Assembly: GCA_045629845.1 (NCBI GenBank)
Contig: JAZQRZ010000090.1
Coordinates: 1 to 18,773, forward strand
Source: UBA9715 sp045629845
GTDB lineage: Bacteria; Actinomycetota; Coriobacteriia; Coriobacteriales; Eggerthellaceae
Direction: 5' to 3'
Length of the DNA stretch: 18,773 nucleotides
This document shows positions 1 through 7,471 of the stretch, piece by piece. Position 1 is the first letter of the stretch. The number at the start of each line of letters is the position of its first letter. A model generated the notes under the pieces. The model saw nothing but the letters and a program-made list of their open reading frames with translations. It was not told the DNA's origin and ran no database searches. Made by a program: the position numbers and the translations under genes.

Positions 1-34
1 TTTTCCATATTTCACATGCGAGGAATGGGAGATT

Positions 35-889
35 ATGGCTGAAAACCTCGTAACAACAAAAGAATTTGCCGGCAAGCGCGTTGTCGACAACAAGAAAGGC
101 AAGCGCATCGGTAAGGTGCGTCATTTTGTCTTTCATCCTTCCGAAAAGCGTTGCATTGGCTTTCTGGTAAAGCGCCCCGATGCGGCCCTTATGTTCCATC
201 GTAAAGATTTGTTTGTCGCGCTGAACGGCTTTCATTTCGATGATGAAGGCAGCGTGGTTGTTCACGATGATTCCGATGCCACCGAAAGGGGCGCCATTAA
301 GGCGTTGGGTGTCGATTGGAATAATTGCGTTCTGTGGGTTGGCATGCCTGTTATGACCACAGGCGGCGAAATGCTGGGCTATGTGGATGTCGTAACGTTC
401 AATCTTGAAACGGGCGCGGTCAGCAATCTTTCCGTCGAAAACGGCGCCGCTAACGATGCTATTGTTGGTAAGCGCGTGGTTCCCGCTGAATACGTGAAAG
501 GCTTCAAGCGTGGCCAGGGTGTTGCGCTGGTAGAAGCAGGTGCTTATCAGGGCGAAAATGCTGAAGAACACGTTGAGCGTGGTGCCATTATGGTTTCTGA
601 TGAAGCGCTTGACCTGTCTATTCAAGGCGGTGTTGCAGCAGCAGCTGGAAAGGCTAGCGCTGTTGTGGCTGGTAAGGCAAAGGGTGGCGCCGTGAAAGCC
701 AAAAAGGTTGTTGCGCGCCGCGTTGAAGATGCAAAGCCAGGTGCGCAGAAGATTGCTGATGCAGCTGGTGAGGCCATTGAATCAGGCTCATATGCGGTAG
801 GCAAGCAGCTTGGTAAGGCTTCGGGTATGTTCTCTGCCTTCAAGGAAGAATTTGATAAAGCATCGCGCGGGGAAGGTGAAGATAAGTAA
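35..889 (+). CDS. PRC-barrel domain protein with Ala/Lys-rich tail
   Basis: This 284-residue protein has no signal peptide or membrane segment, so it is probably cytoplasmic or bound to the inner membrane face. Residues ~5-80 and ~100-165 each resemble a PRC-barrel: short beta strands with a 'GKRVVDNKKGKRIGKV' opening, and a second copy around 'GGEMLGYVDVVTFN'. PRC-barrels occur in RimM and in photosynthetic and envelope-associated proteins, and usually mediate protein binding. Residues ~200-284 are low-complexity Ala/Gly/Lys with an amphipathic look and a charged end. The ATG at 35 follows AGGA/GGGAG at 21-31. The next gene starts 3 bp after the stop, which indicates an operon with the VTT and TM2 genes. 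The domain assignment is fairly sure. The role is unknown and may be organising a membrane process. Confidence 0.8.
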   Translation: MAENLVTTKEFAGKRVVDNKKGKRIGKVRHFVFHPSEKRCIGFLVKRPDAALMFHRKDLFVALNGFHFDDEGSVVVHDDSDATERGAIKALGVDWNNCVLWVGMPVMTTGGEMLGYVDVVTFNLETGAVSNLSVENGAANDAIVGKRVVPAEYVKGFKRGQGVALVEAGAYQGENAEEHVERGAIMVSDEALDLSIQGGVAAAAGKASAVVAGKAKGGAVKAKKVVARRVEDAKPGAQKIADAAGEAIESGSYAVGKQLGKASGMFSAFKEEFDKASRGEGEDK

Positions 890-892
890 ATT

Positions 893-1600
893 ATGCCTTC
901 GATTCGTGATTTTGATCGAGCAACCCTTTTAAAGTTCGCTGGTTTAGTCGCTTTTATTGTAATCACGCTCATCATCGTGCTTATTGCGTGGCCTTACATC
1001 GCTGATATTTTCTCGGAAGGCGGTGTTGACCGTCTGGTCGAACGCGTGCAGAACGCTGGTGCGGCAGGCGTGCTTATTTTGCTGGGCATGCAGTTCCTGC
1101 AAATTATCGTTGCGTTTATCCCGGGCGAAGTTGTGCAGCTGGCCGCTGGCCTTATGTATGGGCCGTGGCTGGGTGCACTTATCGTGCTGGTTGGCTGCGT
1201 AATTTCTAGCACCATTATTTACAAGCTGGTACACATGCTTGGCGCGCCGTTCGTGCAGGGCATGGTATCAACCGATCATCTTGAAAAGTTTCGGGCCTTT
1301 GAAGATTCGGGCAAGTTGGATATCGTAGTGTTCATTCTCTTCCTGATTCCAGGTATGCCAAAAGATGTCTTCACGTACCTTGTTCCGCTGACAGATATGC
1401 CGTACAAGAAGTTCATTGTGCTTACTACCATCGGGCGCATTCCTGGCGTAGTGGGTTCGACGTATGCGGCAGCGGGCTTTGCAAGCGGCGATGTTGTTGG
1501 TCCTATTATCGTTTTGGTAGCACTTGCGGTAATTGCTGTTGTAGCTATTGTGTTTCGCGATAAAATCATGGGTGCCTTCCATCGAGGAGATAACTCATGA
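893..1600 (+). CDS. TVP38/TMEM64 (VTT, DedA-like) family membrane protein
   Basis: This 235-residue polytopic membrane protein has hydrophobic segments at about 12-34, 56-78, 83-110, 143-165 and 200-222. The VTT core is visible as 'FIPGEVVQLAAGLMYG' (~75-90) and 'FLIPGMPKDVFTY' (~150-162), followed by a 'GRIPG' motif (~181-185). Family members are membrane proteins linked to lipid scrambling or flipping and envelope homeostasis; the transported lipid cannot be told from sequence. The ATG at 893 lies 3 bp after the PRC-barrel stop, and the nearest SD-like GGAAGG (871-876) is distant, so translation is probably coupled. Its last codons overlap the next gene in an ATGA junction. The family is sure; the specific function is not. 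Confidence 0.9.
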   Translation: MPSIRDFDRATLLKFAGLVAFIVITLIIVLIAWPYIADIFSEGGVDRLVERVQNAGAAGVLILLGMQFLQIIVAFIPGEVVQLAAGLMYGPWLGALIVLVGCVISSTIIYKLVHMLGAPFVQGMVSTDHLEKFRAFEDSGKLDIVVFILFLIPGMPKDVFTYLVPLTDMPYKKFIVLTTIGRIPGVVGSTYAAAGFASGDVVGPIIVLVALAVIAVVAIVFRDKIMGAFHRGDNS

Positions 1601-2088
1601 GTGAACAGGGGCAACGAAATAAGCCTAGGGGTTCGGAATCCTTTTTTGATGATTCCGAACAAAGCAACGGCAATCGCAACGAATCGGCAGATTCTTCTAG
1701 TCGCCGCGAAGCGCCGTATTGGCAAGGTGTGTATCAAAAGCCCGACTACATGCAGCGCGAAGATGAATTCGGTTTGCCAAGTGGTGGTACGGTTACGCCA
1801 GCGGCTCGACAGTCGTATGCAAGCGAAGCTATTTTCCAGAAAGACCATGTTTCTGCAGGTCTATTAGCTATTTTCCTGGGACTGTTTGGCGTGCATAAGT
1901 TTTATATGGGCTGCAATAATGCAGGCTTTATTATGCTAGCTGTTTCAATTATCGGTGGCGTTTGTACGCTAGGTCTTGCCTCCGCGGTTATCTGGCTTAT
2001 CGCTATGGCTGAAGGCACTATTTACCTTATGAAGTCTCAGAATGATTTTGAGCGTCAGTATGTACTGAACCGTCGTGACTGGTTTTAG
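1597..2088 (+). CDS. TM2 domain-containing protein
   Basis: This 163-residue protein has a hydrophilic, Ser/Asn/Arg-rich N-terminal half (~1-80) and a TM2 domain at ~84-147. The two helices are joined around 'GLFGVHKFYMGCNNAG' (~95-110), which matches the usual G-x-F-G-x-H-x-F-Y-x-G turn of TM2 proteins. The ATG at 1597 overlaps the preceding TGA by 4 bp and has GAGGAGA at 1585-1591, so the start is firm. TM2 proteins are small membrane proteins with no general biochemical activity known. This is the last gene of the operon. I saw no strong terminator hairpin before the aldolase promoter, so some read-through is possible. Confidence 0.88.
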   Translation: MSEQGQRNKPRGSESFFDDSEQSNGNRNESADSSSRREAPYWQGVYQKPDYMQREDEFGLPSGGTVTPAARQSYASEAIFQKDHVSAGLLAIFLGLFGVHKFYMGCNNAGFIMLAVSIIGGVCTLGLASAVIWLIAMAEGTIYLMKSQNDFERQYVLNRRDWF

Positions 2089-2111
2089 GACCATTTCTAA
2101 CTGTTTTTACT

Positions 2112-2150
2112 GGTACAATGGGAAGCGTATTTGCAACCCCTATAAGGAGG
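2112..2150 (+). promoter_or_regulatory. Extended -10 promoter and SD of the aldolase gene
   Basis: TACAAT at 2114-2119 is preceded closely by TG (2111-2112), giving an extended -10 look. No good -35 lies 16-18 bp upstream. AAGGAGG at 2144-2150 is a near-perfect Shine-Dalgarno 10 nt before the ATG at 2161, as expected for a highly expressed glycolytic enzyme. No transcript data support the promoter. Confidence 0.5.
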
Positions 2151-2160
2151 AAAGGTTATT

Positions 2161-3111
2161 ATGCCTAGCATAACCCGTGAACAGGTCAAGGTGCCCGTCG
2201 ACGTCTCTCCCGAGATGCGCGAGGTGTACATCGACAACTACATGAAGGCCACGCGTAACAGTGGTCGTCTCATGCTGTTCGCATGCGACCAGAAGGTCGA
2301 ACACCTGAACAAGGACTTCTACGATGGCGGCGAAGAAATCGATCTTGCCGACTGTGAACCAGAGCACCTGTTCAAGATTGCTGATCAGGGCGTTTGTGGC
2401 GTCATGGCTGGTCAGCGTGGTCTGATTGCTCAGTATGCAGCTGACTATCCTCAGGTTAACTATCTCGTGAAAATGAATTCCAAGACCAATCTGGTGAAGA
2501 CGGCTCAGGAAGATCCGTATTCTCCGCAGCTGTATGGTCTGGATACCGTACTGGCTATGCGCGATGCTGGTGTTAACATCGTTGGTCTGGGTTACACCAT
2601 TTACCTGGGCAGCGAATATGAAGCAACCATGATGGCTGAAGCAGGCGACCTTATTGCTCAGGCGCATGCTGAAGGTCTGCTGGTTGTGCTGTGGATTTAT
2701 CCGCGCGGCAAGGCTGTCACTGCTGAAAAGGATCCTGATCTTATCGCTGGTGCTGCTGGTGTGGCACTGTGCTTGGGTGCCGACTTCGTTAAGGTCAACC
2801 CGCCGAAGCCTGAAGGTGAAGATCAGCGTACGCCGGCCGAAGCACTGGCTATCGCTACGAAGGCATCGGGCCGCACGGGCCTGGTTTGCGCTGGTGGTTC
2901 TACGGTCGACGCCGAAACCTTCCTGACGCAGCTGTATGATCAGATTCATGTTGGTGGCGCAGTTGGTAACGCTACGGGCCGCAACATCCATCAGCGTTCT
3001 CTTGACGAAGCTGTGCGCCTGACCAAGGCTATCAGCTCCATCACGCTGGCCGATTACGAAGTAGCCGATGCTCTTGCTGTCTTCAACGGCGAAAAGGACT
3101 TCACGCTGTAA
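2161..3111 (+). CDS. Class I fructose-bisphosphate aldolase, archaeal/DhnA type
   Basis: This 316-residue enzyme would cleave or form fructose 1,6-bisphosphate (to DHAP and glyceraldehyde 3-phosphate) through a Schiff base, in cytoplasmic glycolysis or gluconeogenesis. The TIM-barrel landmarks fit the DhnA/archaeal class I family: 'ACDQKVEH' (~41-48) near the substrate-binding end of strand 1, the Schiff-base lysine in 'ADFVKVNPP' (K211), and phosphate-binding loops 'AGGST' (244-248) and 'GNATGRNIHQ' (269-278). Length is somewhat above the ~260-300 usual for the family. Codon use is strongly selected and the SD is excellent, suggesting high expression. It is flanked by its own promoter and a terminator at 3137-3161. 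Related DhnA enzymes (2-amino-3,7-dideoxy-heptulosonate synthase, LsrF) cannot be fully excluded. Confidence 0.85.
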   Translation: MPSITREQVKVPVDVSPEMREVYIDNYMKATRNSGRLMLFACDQKVEHLNKDFYDGGEEIDLADCEPEHLFKIADQGVCGVMAGQRGLIAQYAADYPQVNYLVKMNSKTNLVKTAQEDPYSPQLYGLDTVLAMRDAGVNIVGLGYTIYLGSEYEATMMAEAGDLIAQAHAEGLLVVLWIYPRGKAVTAEKDPDLIAGAAGVALCLGADFVKVNPPKPEGEDQRTPAEALAIATKASGRTGLVCAGGSTVDAETFLTQLYDQIHVGGAVGNATGRNIHQRSLDEAVRLTKAISSITLADYEVADALAVFNGEKDFTL

Positions 3112-3136
3112 ACAGCGGAAGCAAAGTGTTTTGCGC

Positions 3137-3168
3137 ACGGGCAGGCATTACGCCTGCCCGTTTCGTTT
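3137..3168 (+). terminator. Intrinsic terminator after the aldolase gene
   Basis: A 10-bp perfect stem (3137-3146 with 3152-3161, core CGGGCAGGC/GCCTGCCCG) with a 5-nt ATTAC loop is followed by TTTCGTTT. It lies 26 bp after the aldolase stop and is a typical Rho-independent terminator. Confidence 0.9.
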
Positions 3169-3263
3169 AAAAATGTGCAAAAGGGATGGTCTCTTTTGTG
3201 CATTTGAGCGATCGAAATACGGTATCCTATGGCAATCATTCGCACGAAATGAAAGGAAAGTAG

Positions 3264-4619
3264 ATGTTTTGTCCCTCGTGCGGTGCTGAAACGAAAGGCA
3301 CCAAGTTCTGTGAGAATTGCGGCTGCTCGCTGCCGTCTGAGCTTGATCAGACGATTCCAGCCGAACAGGTAACCGAACCTGTCGCTGCACAGACAACCCC
3401 GATTGACCAATCGACCGAACCTGTGGCAGCTGCTGCAGAAGTTCCGGGCGATAACGCTTGGCAGGCTCAGCCTCAGCAGGCGTATCAGACCGAACCTACG
3501 ATGCAGATGCCGCCGCAGCAGGCAGCAGATGCTGCCGGCGTTGGTGCTGGCGCACCTGTTCCGCCGCAGCAAACGGTTGGCGGTTCCGTACCTCCTTCTG
3601 GTGCTCCGCAGTCGCCGTATCAGCAGGCTGCAACGCATCAGGCTACGGCAGGTAATCAGGCCCCGAATGCTGCCTTCATTTTGGTTATCGTAGGTCTGGT
3701 GCTCAGCGTTCTGTTTGTTACCTTCCTGCCAGGTCTTATTTGCAGCATCATCGGTTTGGTGCTGAACTCTGGCTACCAGAAGAAGGGCTTCGTTAACACG
3801 CGCAAGACTGCAACGAATGTCATCGGTATTATCGGTATCGTTGTTGGCGTGCTGTGCCTTGTTACGAGCATTATGCTTGGCGTGCTAACTGCTACGGTGG
3901 TTGATGAACTTGATCGGCAGGGTATCGATATTACCAACGGCAGTTTTGAAGCCTCGATTGACTCCAGCGGCAATGTGAATGTCGTCACTGGTTCATCCAG
4001 CAGTGCTTCTTCAAGCTCTTCTAGCGCTTCAAGTGCATCTAGCAGTGCTTCTGGTTCTGGATTGTCGGCTTACGTTGATGACAAGTACCACGATGGCGAC
4101 TGGAACCCCACGCTGTATTCGGTTCTTGAGCTCTCGGGCGCTGAAATGACCGACCTGCTCGAGTCGTATAACTTCGAATGGGATTCCGATTACGAAGGCT
4201 GGTATGCATCGGACGGTTCCATGTATGCAGTTAGCGCTTCGTCGGGCGATTATTCTAAGAGCAAGATTGAATCTATGCCTAAGGGCGGTGCTGGTCAGCC
4301 AGTAGTTATGGCCTTATGGGTTGAAGGCTATGCAACGCCGTCGGCTGCATTTAACGGTTTGTCGACCAAGGTTGTAACCGAGAAATCAAGCTCTGCGGAT
4401 CCTGAGGTGTATTTTGCTGTTGTGCAGAATTCTTCGAAGGTGCGCTATCTCGTAACCGTGACGGAATCTGATACCAACGAGCAGCTGTTCCTGATCTTCA
4501 CGGAAGAAGCTATTTCTACGGGTTATTTTGAAGAGCTGACCGGCGTTGATGCAGGTTCTTCGATTGATCAGGTGTGGAGCAGGATTCAGTCTGGTTCCGA
4601 GCTTGGCACGTTAAGCTAA
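3264..4619 (+). CDS. Zinc-ribbon membrane protein with Ser-rich linker and outer domain
   Basis: This protein has 451 residues. An N-terminal zinc ribbon has Cys 3, 6, 16 and 19 (CPSC...CENC). Residues ~28-135 are a Gln/Pro/Ala-rich disordered linker. Hydrophobic segments at ~136-168 and ~185-213 resemble the paired helices of DUF4190-type proteins. A poly-Ser stretch (~244-264) then leads into a folded C-terminal domain (~267-451) rich in Tyr, Asp and Ser that I do not recognise. The likely topology is a cytoplasmic zinc ribbon, a membrane hairpin or two spans, and a second soluble domain on a flexible Ser tether. The ATG at 3264 follows AAAGGAAAG at 3252-3260. It sits alone between a terminator and the tRNA gene. 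No enzymatic motif is visible; a scaffold or envelope-sensing role is a guess. Confidence 0.85.
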   Translation: MFCPSCGAETKGTKFCENCGCSLPSELDQTIPAEQVTEPVAAQTTPIDQSTEPVAAAAEVPGDNAWQAQPQQAYQTEPTMQMPPQQAADAAGVGAGAPVPPQQTVGGSVPPSGAPQSPYQQAATHQATAGNQAPNAAFILVIVGLVLSVLFVTFLPGLICSIIGLVLNSGYQKKGFVNTRKTATNVIGIIGIVVGVLCLVTSIMLGVLTATVVDELDRQGIDITNGSFEASIDSSGNVNVVTGSSSSASSSSSSASSASSSASGSGLSAYVDDKYHDGDWNPTLYSVLELSGAEMTDLLESYNFEWDSDYEGWYASDGSMYAVSASSGDYSKSKIESMPKGGAGQPVVMALWVEGYATPSAAFNGLSTKVVTEKSSSADPEVYFAVVQNSSKVRYLVTVTESDTNEQLFLIFTEEAISTGYFEELTGVDAGSSIDQVWSRIQSGSELGTLS

Positions 4620-4719
4620 GGTCGCCCAGAGCTGTGTGATTGCGGTGGCGCGTTTTTCGTGGGATTGTGTCTTCTCAGCATGCTTGAAAAGACCATTCGT
4701 TCAACCGTAAGAACTGCGC

Positions 4720-4725
4720 TATAAT
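4720..4725 (+). promoter_or_regulatory. -10 box of the tRNA-Leu promoter
   Basis: A perfect TATAAT sits 10 bp before the tRNA 5' end, so transcription would start within a few bases of the mature tRNA. A -35 is less clear; TTCAAC at 4700-4705 is the best candidate but the spacing is short. Confidence 0.6.
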
Positions 4726-4735
4726 CCCGTAGTGC

Positions 4736-4819
4736 GCCCGAGTGGCGGAATGGCAGACGCGGCGGTCTCAAAAACCGTTGTGGAAACACGTGCGAGTTCG
4801 ACTCTCGCCTCGGGCACCA
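4736..4819 (+). tRNA. tRNA-Leu, anticodon CAA, CCA encoded
   Basis: The cloverleaf can be folded by hand. The acceptor is GCCCGAG (4736-4742) with CTCGGGC (4809-4815), the D stem is GCG/CGC (4745-4747, 4758-4760), and the anticodon stem is 4762-4766 with 4774-4778. The loop CTCAAAA places anticodon CAA at 4769-4771. A long variable arm (~4779-4791) marks class II. The T stem is GCGAG/CTCGC around TTCGACT (4792-4808). The discriminator is A4816 and CCA is encoded at 4817-4819. It decodes UUG leucine codons. Confidence 0.97.
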
Positions 4820-4828
4820 TTTGAAAGT

Positions 4829-4858
4829 AAAGGCCGTTCTTCTTGAACGGCCTTTTCC
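4829..4858 (+). terminator. Intrinsic terminator of tRNA-Leu
   Basis: An 11-bp stem (4829-4839 with 4845-4855, core GGCCGTTC/GAACGGCC) with a TTCTT loop ends in a T-rich run. It begins 10 bp after the CCA end of the tRNA. Confidence 0.88.
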
Positions 4859-4865
4859 TTTACGT

Positions 4866-4889
4866 TCCGCCGTTCTGTCGAACGGCGGA
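4866..4889. repeat. Second inverted repeat downstream of tRNA-Leu
   Basis: Arms of 10 bp (4866-4875 with 4880-4889, core CCGCCGTTC/GAACGGCGG) flank a 4-nt loop, with no T run afterwards. It shares the core CCGTTC...GAACGG with the terminator 10 bp upstream. It opens a 190-bp GC-rich spacer (4860-5049) in which I see no convincing gene. Confidence 0.6.
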
Positions 4890-5049
4890 GAAGCCGACGC
4901 TGCGCGCCGTTGTGGCACGTACATCAGGCTCTTTCGTTCGCCACTTCGCGGCACAAAGGCCGCTCGGGTTCACGACGGGCCTGCTGCACGCACCACAACA
5001 TCGCTCGCTGACTTTTGTCCTACCAGGGGCGCATGGAATGAGGTGCACT

Positions 5050-6480
5050 GTGATTGATCAGCTTCAGCAAGAAATCGACGCGTATTTGGATGCGCATTGG
5101 GATGATGTAATCGAAGACATCGATTCGCTGGTACGCATCGAAAGTGTGGAAGACTTAGCGAATGCGGCGGAAGGTGCTCCGTTTGGACCAGGGCCGCGTA
5201 AGGCGCTTGACCAGGCGCTTGCGATTGCGCAGCGCATGGGTTTGGATGCGCACGATTGTGATGGCTATGTTGGCTACGCTGATCTTCCTGGCGTATCTGA
5301 TACGCAAGTTGGCATCATCGGTCATGTTGATGTTGTTCCCGCTGGCACAGGTTGGAATTGGCAACCGTACGAAGTTACACGTCACGAGGGATACCTTATC
5401 GGTCGCGGCGTTCTCGACGACAAGGGTCCGCTTATGGTTGCCCTGCATGCTGTTAAGTTCTGGCGCGATCGCGCCCAGGCTACAGGCGAAAAGCTTCCCT
5501 ACACGGTGCGCGTGCTGTTTGGTGCCAACGAAGAAACCAACATGAAGGATGTTGTGTACTATCGCCAGCATTATGCCGACCCCGCCTTCTTGTTCACGCC
5601 TGACAACCAGTTTCCGGTGGGGTATGGCGAATCAGGTATTTGCAGTGGCATGCTGAAGAGCGCTTCGTTTGAAGGCGGTCACATTCTTAATCTTCAGGGT
5701 GGTCAGGCAGTTAATGCTGTTCCATGCGATGCTTGGGCCGTGGTTCGTATGCAGGACTTCGATTCTCGTGCCGCTAAGGTGGGTGACCATGACGGCATAA
5801 CGGTTCAGTCGTGTGGTCAGGATACCTATCGCGTGGAAGCTCATGGCGTGGCAGCGCATGCGTCGACGCCTGAGCTTGGTCATAATGCCATTGGCATTCT
5901 GATTGACTATCTGCTTGATATGCAGGTGGGAACCCCGCAAGAACGCGCATTCCTTGAGTTGCTGCAGAAGCTGCATCACCACCCAGATGGCTCGGGCTTG
6001 GGCGTTGCGTGTTCTGACCAGCATTTTGGTGCGCTAACAGCTGTTGGCGGCATGGCATATCTTAGTGATGGATGCCTGCATCAATCTATCGATTTCCGTT
6101 ACCCAACCAGCATCGAGTCTTCCGCTATTGAGCAGCGCGTACAGGCGTTGGCTGCTGAAGCGGGCGCTACTTTCACGATGGAACACGACAAGACGCCGTT
6201 CCTTATGGATCCCAACTCGCCAGCTGTCAAAGCACTGCTTGATGCCTATAACGAAGCGACGGGCGAGAATCGCAGCGGCGTTACTTCGAAGGGTGGCACG
6301 TATGCGCGCACCTTTACAACGGGTGTCAGCTTCGGCGTTGAAAAGCCGTGGGAAGAAAACCCTGCGTGGGTGGGTTCGATGCATGGTCCTGACGAAGGTG
6401 TAAGCGAGGAATTGCTAAAGCAATCGTTCGCCATTTATGTGCGTACGCTTGGTAAGTTGATGCAACTTCAGCTTGGCTAA
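5050..6480 (+). CDS. M20 family dipeptidase, PepV/Sapep type
   Basis: This cytoplasmic di-zinc peptidase has 476 residues, the usual PepV length. It would hydrolyse dipeptides or release an N-terminal residue. Metal ligands expected for the family are present: H92 and D94 in 'GHVDVVPAG', D124 in 'GVLDDKGP', catalytic and ligand Glu 161/162 in 'GANEETN', D185 in 'FTPDNQFP', and H445 in 'SMHGPDEG'. The lid domain shows 'AHGVAAHAS' (H270) and 'DFR' (R350), which match substrate-contacting His/Arg of PepV as I recall them. I chose GTG 5050 because GAGGTG (5040-5045) lies just before it and homology begins at once (IDQLQQEIDAYL). The frame is open upstream to 4843, but that part runs through the terminator and has no homology look. 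An ATG at 5038 is the main alternative. Confidence 0.9.
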   Translation: MIDQLQQEIDAYLDAHWDDVIEDIDSLVRIESVEDLANAAEGAPFGPGPRKALDQALAIAQRMGLDAHDCDGYVGYADLPGVSDTQVGIIGHVDVVPAGTGWNWQPYEVTRHEGYLIGRGVLDDKGPLMVALHAVKFWRDRAQATGEKLPYTVRVLFGANEETNMKDVVYYRQHYADPAFLFTPDNQFPVGYGESGICSGMLKSASFEGGHILNLQGGQAVNAVPCDAWAVVRMQDFDSRAAKVGDHDGITVQSCGQDTYRVEAHGVAAHASTPELGHNAIGILIDYLLDMQVGTPQERAFLELLQKLHHHPDGSGLGVACSDQHFGALTAVGGMAYLSDGCLHQSIDFRYPTSIESSAIEQRVQALAAEAGATFTMEHDKTPFLMDPNSPAVKALLDAYNEATGENRSGVTSKGGTYARTFTTGVSFGVEKPWEENPAWVGSMHGPDEGVSEELLKQSFAIYVRTLGKLMQLQLG

Positions 6481-6574
6481 GAGCAAAAAATACGCTCGAT
6501 GAATGCTCGTTAGAACCCATTTTGAGCAGGCTTTATACGGAGACACGTGGGAAAAATATGCATAATTTCGGGCA

Positions 6575-6645
6575 AACGGTATTTTTTCGATAGTTAACGG
6601 TTGATTTTTTTCCGTCAGCGGTAATATGGTACCGTACGGCATAAT
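6575..6645 (+). promoter_or_regulatory. Candidate LytTR operator: three half-sites 21 bp apart
   Basis: AACGGT at 6575-6580, AACGGT at 6596-6601 and AGCGGT at 6617-6622 are spaced exactly 21 bp, two helical turns. The first two are each followed by an A/T run ending in CG. The middle site, ACGGTTGAT, fits the VirR-like LytTR consensus at 8 of 9 positions as I recall it. CATAAT at 6640-6645 could be a -10 whose -35 slot coincides with the third site. The location directly upstream of a LytTR regulator suggests autoregulation. Confidence 0.5.
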
Positions 6646-6673
6646 TGGACACTATTTTTGGGAGGAGCCTGCA

Positions 6674-7387
6674 ATGCTGAAAGCCATGATCGTCGATGAC
6701 GAGGCGCCCGCAAGGTCGGAATTGCGCTTTTTGCTCGACGAACTCGGTCAATCCGATGTGGTTGCCGAGGCCGCCAGCGTCCGCGAGGCCATTGAAAAGC
6801 TTAAAGAGTACCCCGTTGATGTCATCTTCCTTGACATCAACATGCCCGAGGCCACTGGCCTCAAGCTGGCCGAGGCGCTTCAACATCTGAAGTACCCGCC
6901 AGCGGTTGTATTCGTTACGGCTTACAGCGAATTTGCGCTCGATGCCTTCAAGGTTAACGCTATTGATTATTTGGTTAAGCCAGTCGAAACCGACCGCTTA
7001 GCTCAGGCTATCGCACGTGTGCGCGAAAGCGTTGCGCTGCATATGCAAGCGCAAAAGTCTGAACGTATTTCTGTTGAAAAGGGTGGTAAGAAAATTCTTA
7101 TCGCCATCGACAAAATTCGCTTCGTTATGGCACGCGACGACTATGCTTATCTGCAAACTGATACCGATCGTTACTTTTCTACGGTCAGCTTGGCGCAACT
7201 TGAAAAGCGTCTGGATGGCCATGGGTTCTTCCGCGTGCATCGCGGGTACCTGGTAAATCTTGCCATGGTTGAAGAAGTCGAACCTGTATCGGGCGGTACT
7301 TTGCTGCTTACGCTGAACGGTGTGGAAGACAAGATTCCTGTTTCTCGCCGTCGCGTGTCGCTGCTGAAGAAGGCCTTGGGAATTTAA
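6674..7387 (+). CDS. LytTR-family response regulator
   Basis: This 237-residue regulator has a REC domain at ~2-118 with acidic residues D8/D9, phospho-acceptor D54 in 'IFLDINMP', switch T82 in 'VTAYS' and K102 in 'LVKPV'. A LytTR DNA-binding domain follows at ~131-235, with 'FFRVHRGYLVNL' (~185-196) and a 'IPVSRRR' C-terminal motif (~221-227). All REC catalytic residues are intact, so it should be phosphorylated, yet no histidine kinase lies in this window. ATG 6674 is preferred because GGAGGAG (6661-6667) precedes it; the frame is open to an ATG at 6626 but that extension overlaps the promoter region. LytTR regulators often control murein hydrolases, virulence or bacteriocin genes. The target here is unknown, apart from possible self-control through the 6575-6622 repeats. 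Confidence 0.93.
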   Translation: MLKAMIVDDEAPARSELRFLLDELGQSDVVAEAASVREAIEKLKEYPVDVIFLDINMPEATGLKLAEALQHLKYPPAVVFVTAYSEFALDAFKVNAIDYLVKPVETDRLAQAIARVRESVALHMQAQKSERISVEKGGKKILIAIDKIRFVMARDDYAYLQTDTDRYFSTVSLAQLEKRLDGHGFFRVHRGYLVNLAMVEEVEPVSGGTLLLTLNGVEDKIPVSRRRVSLLKKALGI

Positions 7388-7414
7388 TAGCTCAAGAAAG
7401 TCTGCTGGCAATTA

Positions 7415-7445
7415 AAAAACCTCGGGGCTAAGCCCCGAGGTTTTT
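7415..7445. terminator. Bidirectional terminator between lytTR gene and upp
   Basis: A 9-bp GC-rich stem (7420-7428 with 7432-7440, core CCTCGGGGC/GCCCCGAGG) with a TAA loop is flanked by A5 on the left and T5 on the right, so it can terminate transcripts from both converging genes. Confidence 0.93.
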
Positions 7446-7471
7446 GTTTATAACTGCCTTGTTTTTGGTAG

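Noticed and set aside
2140..3138. 332-codon minus-strand open frame opposite the aldolase gene
   Set aside because: It mirrors a strongly codon-biased gene, spans its SD and stop, and shows no domain; it is a shadow frame.
4736..4819. tRNA-Leu as an integration (att) site
   Set aside because: I found no second copy of the tRNA 3' end and no integrase in the window.
4616..4954. 112-residue minus-strand frame across tRNA-Leu with 'RRESNSH' text
   Set aside because: This is the well-known false protein read from the antisense of tRNA-Leu; it crosses the tRNA and its terminator.
6626..6673. Earlier ATG extending the LytTR regulator by 16 residues
   Set aside because: The extension covers the likely promoter and GGAGGAG SD, and REC homology starts at 6674.
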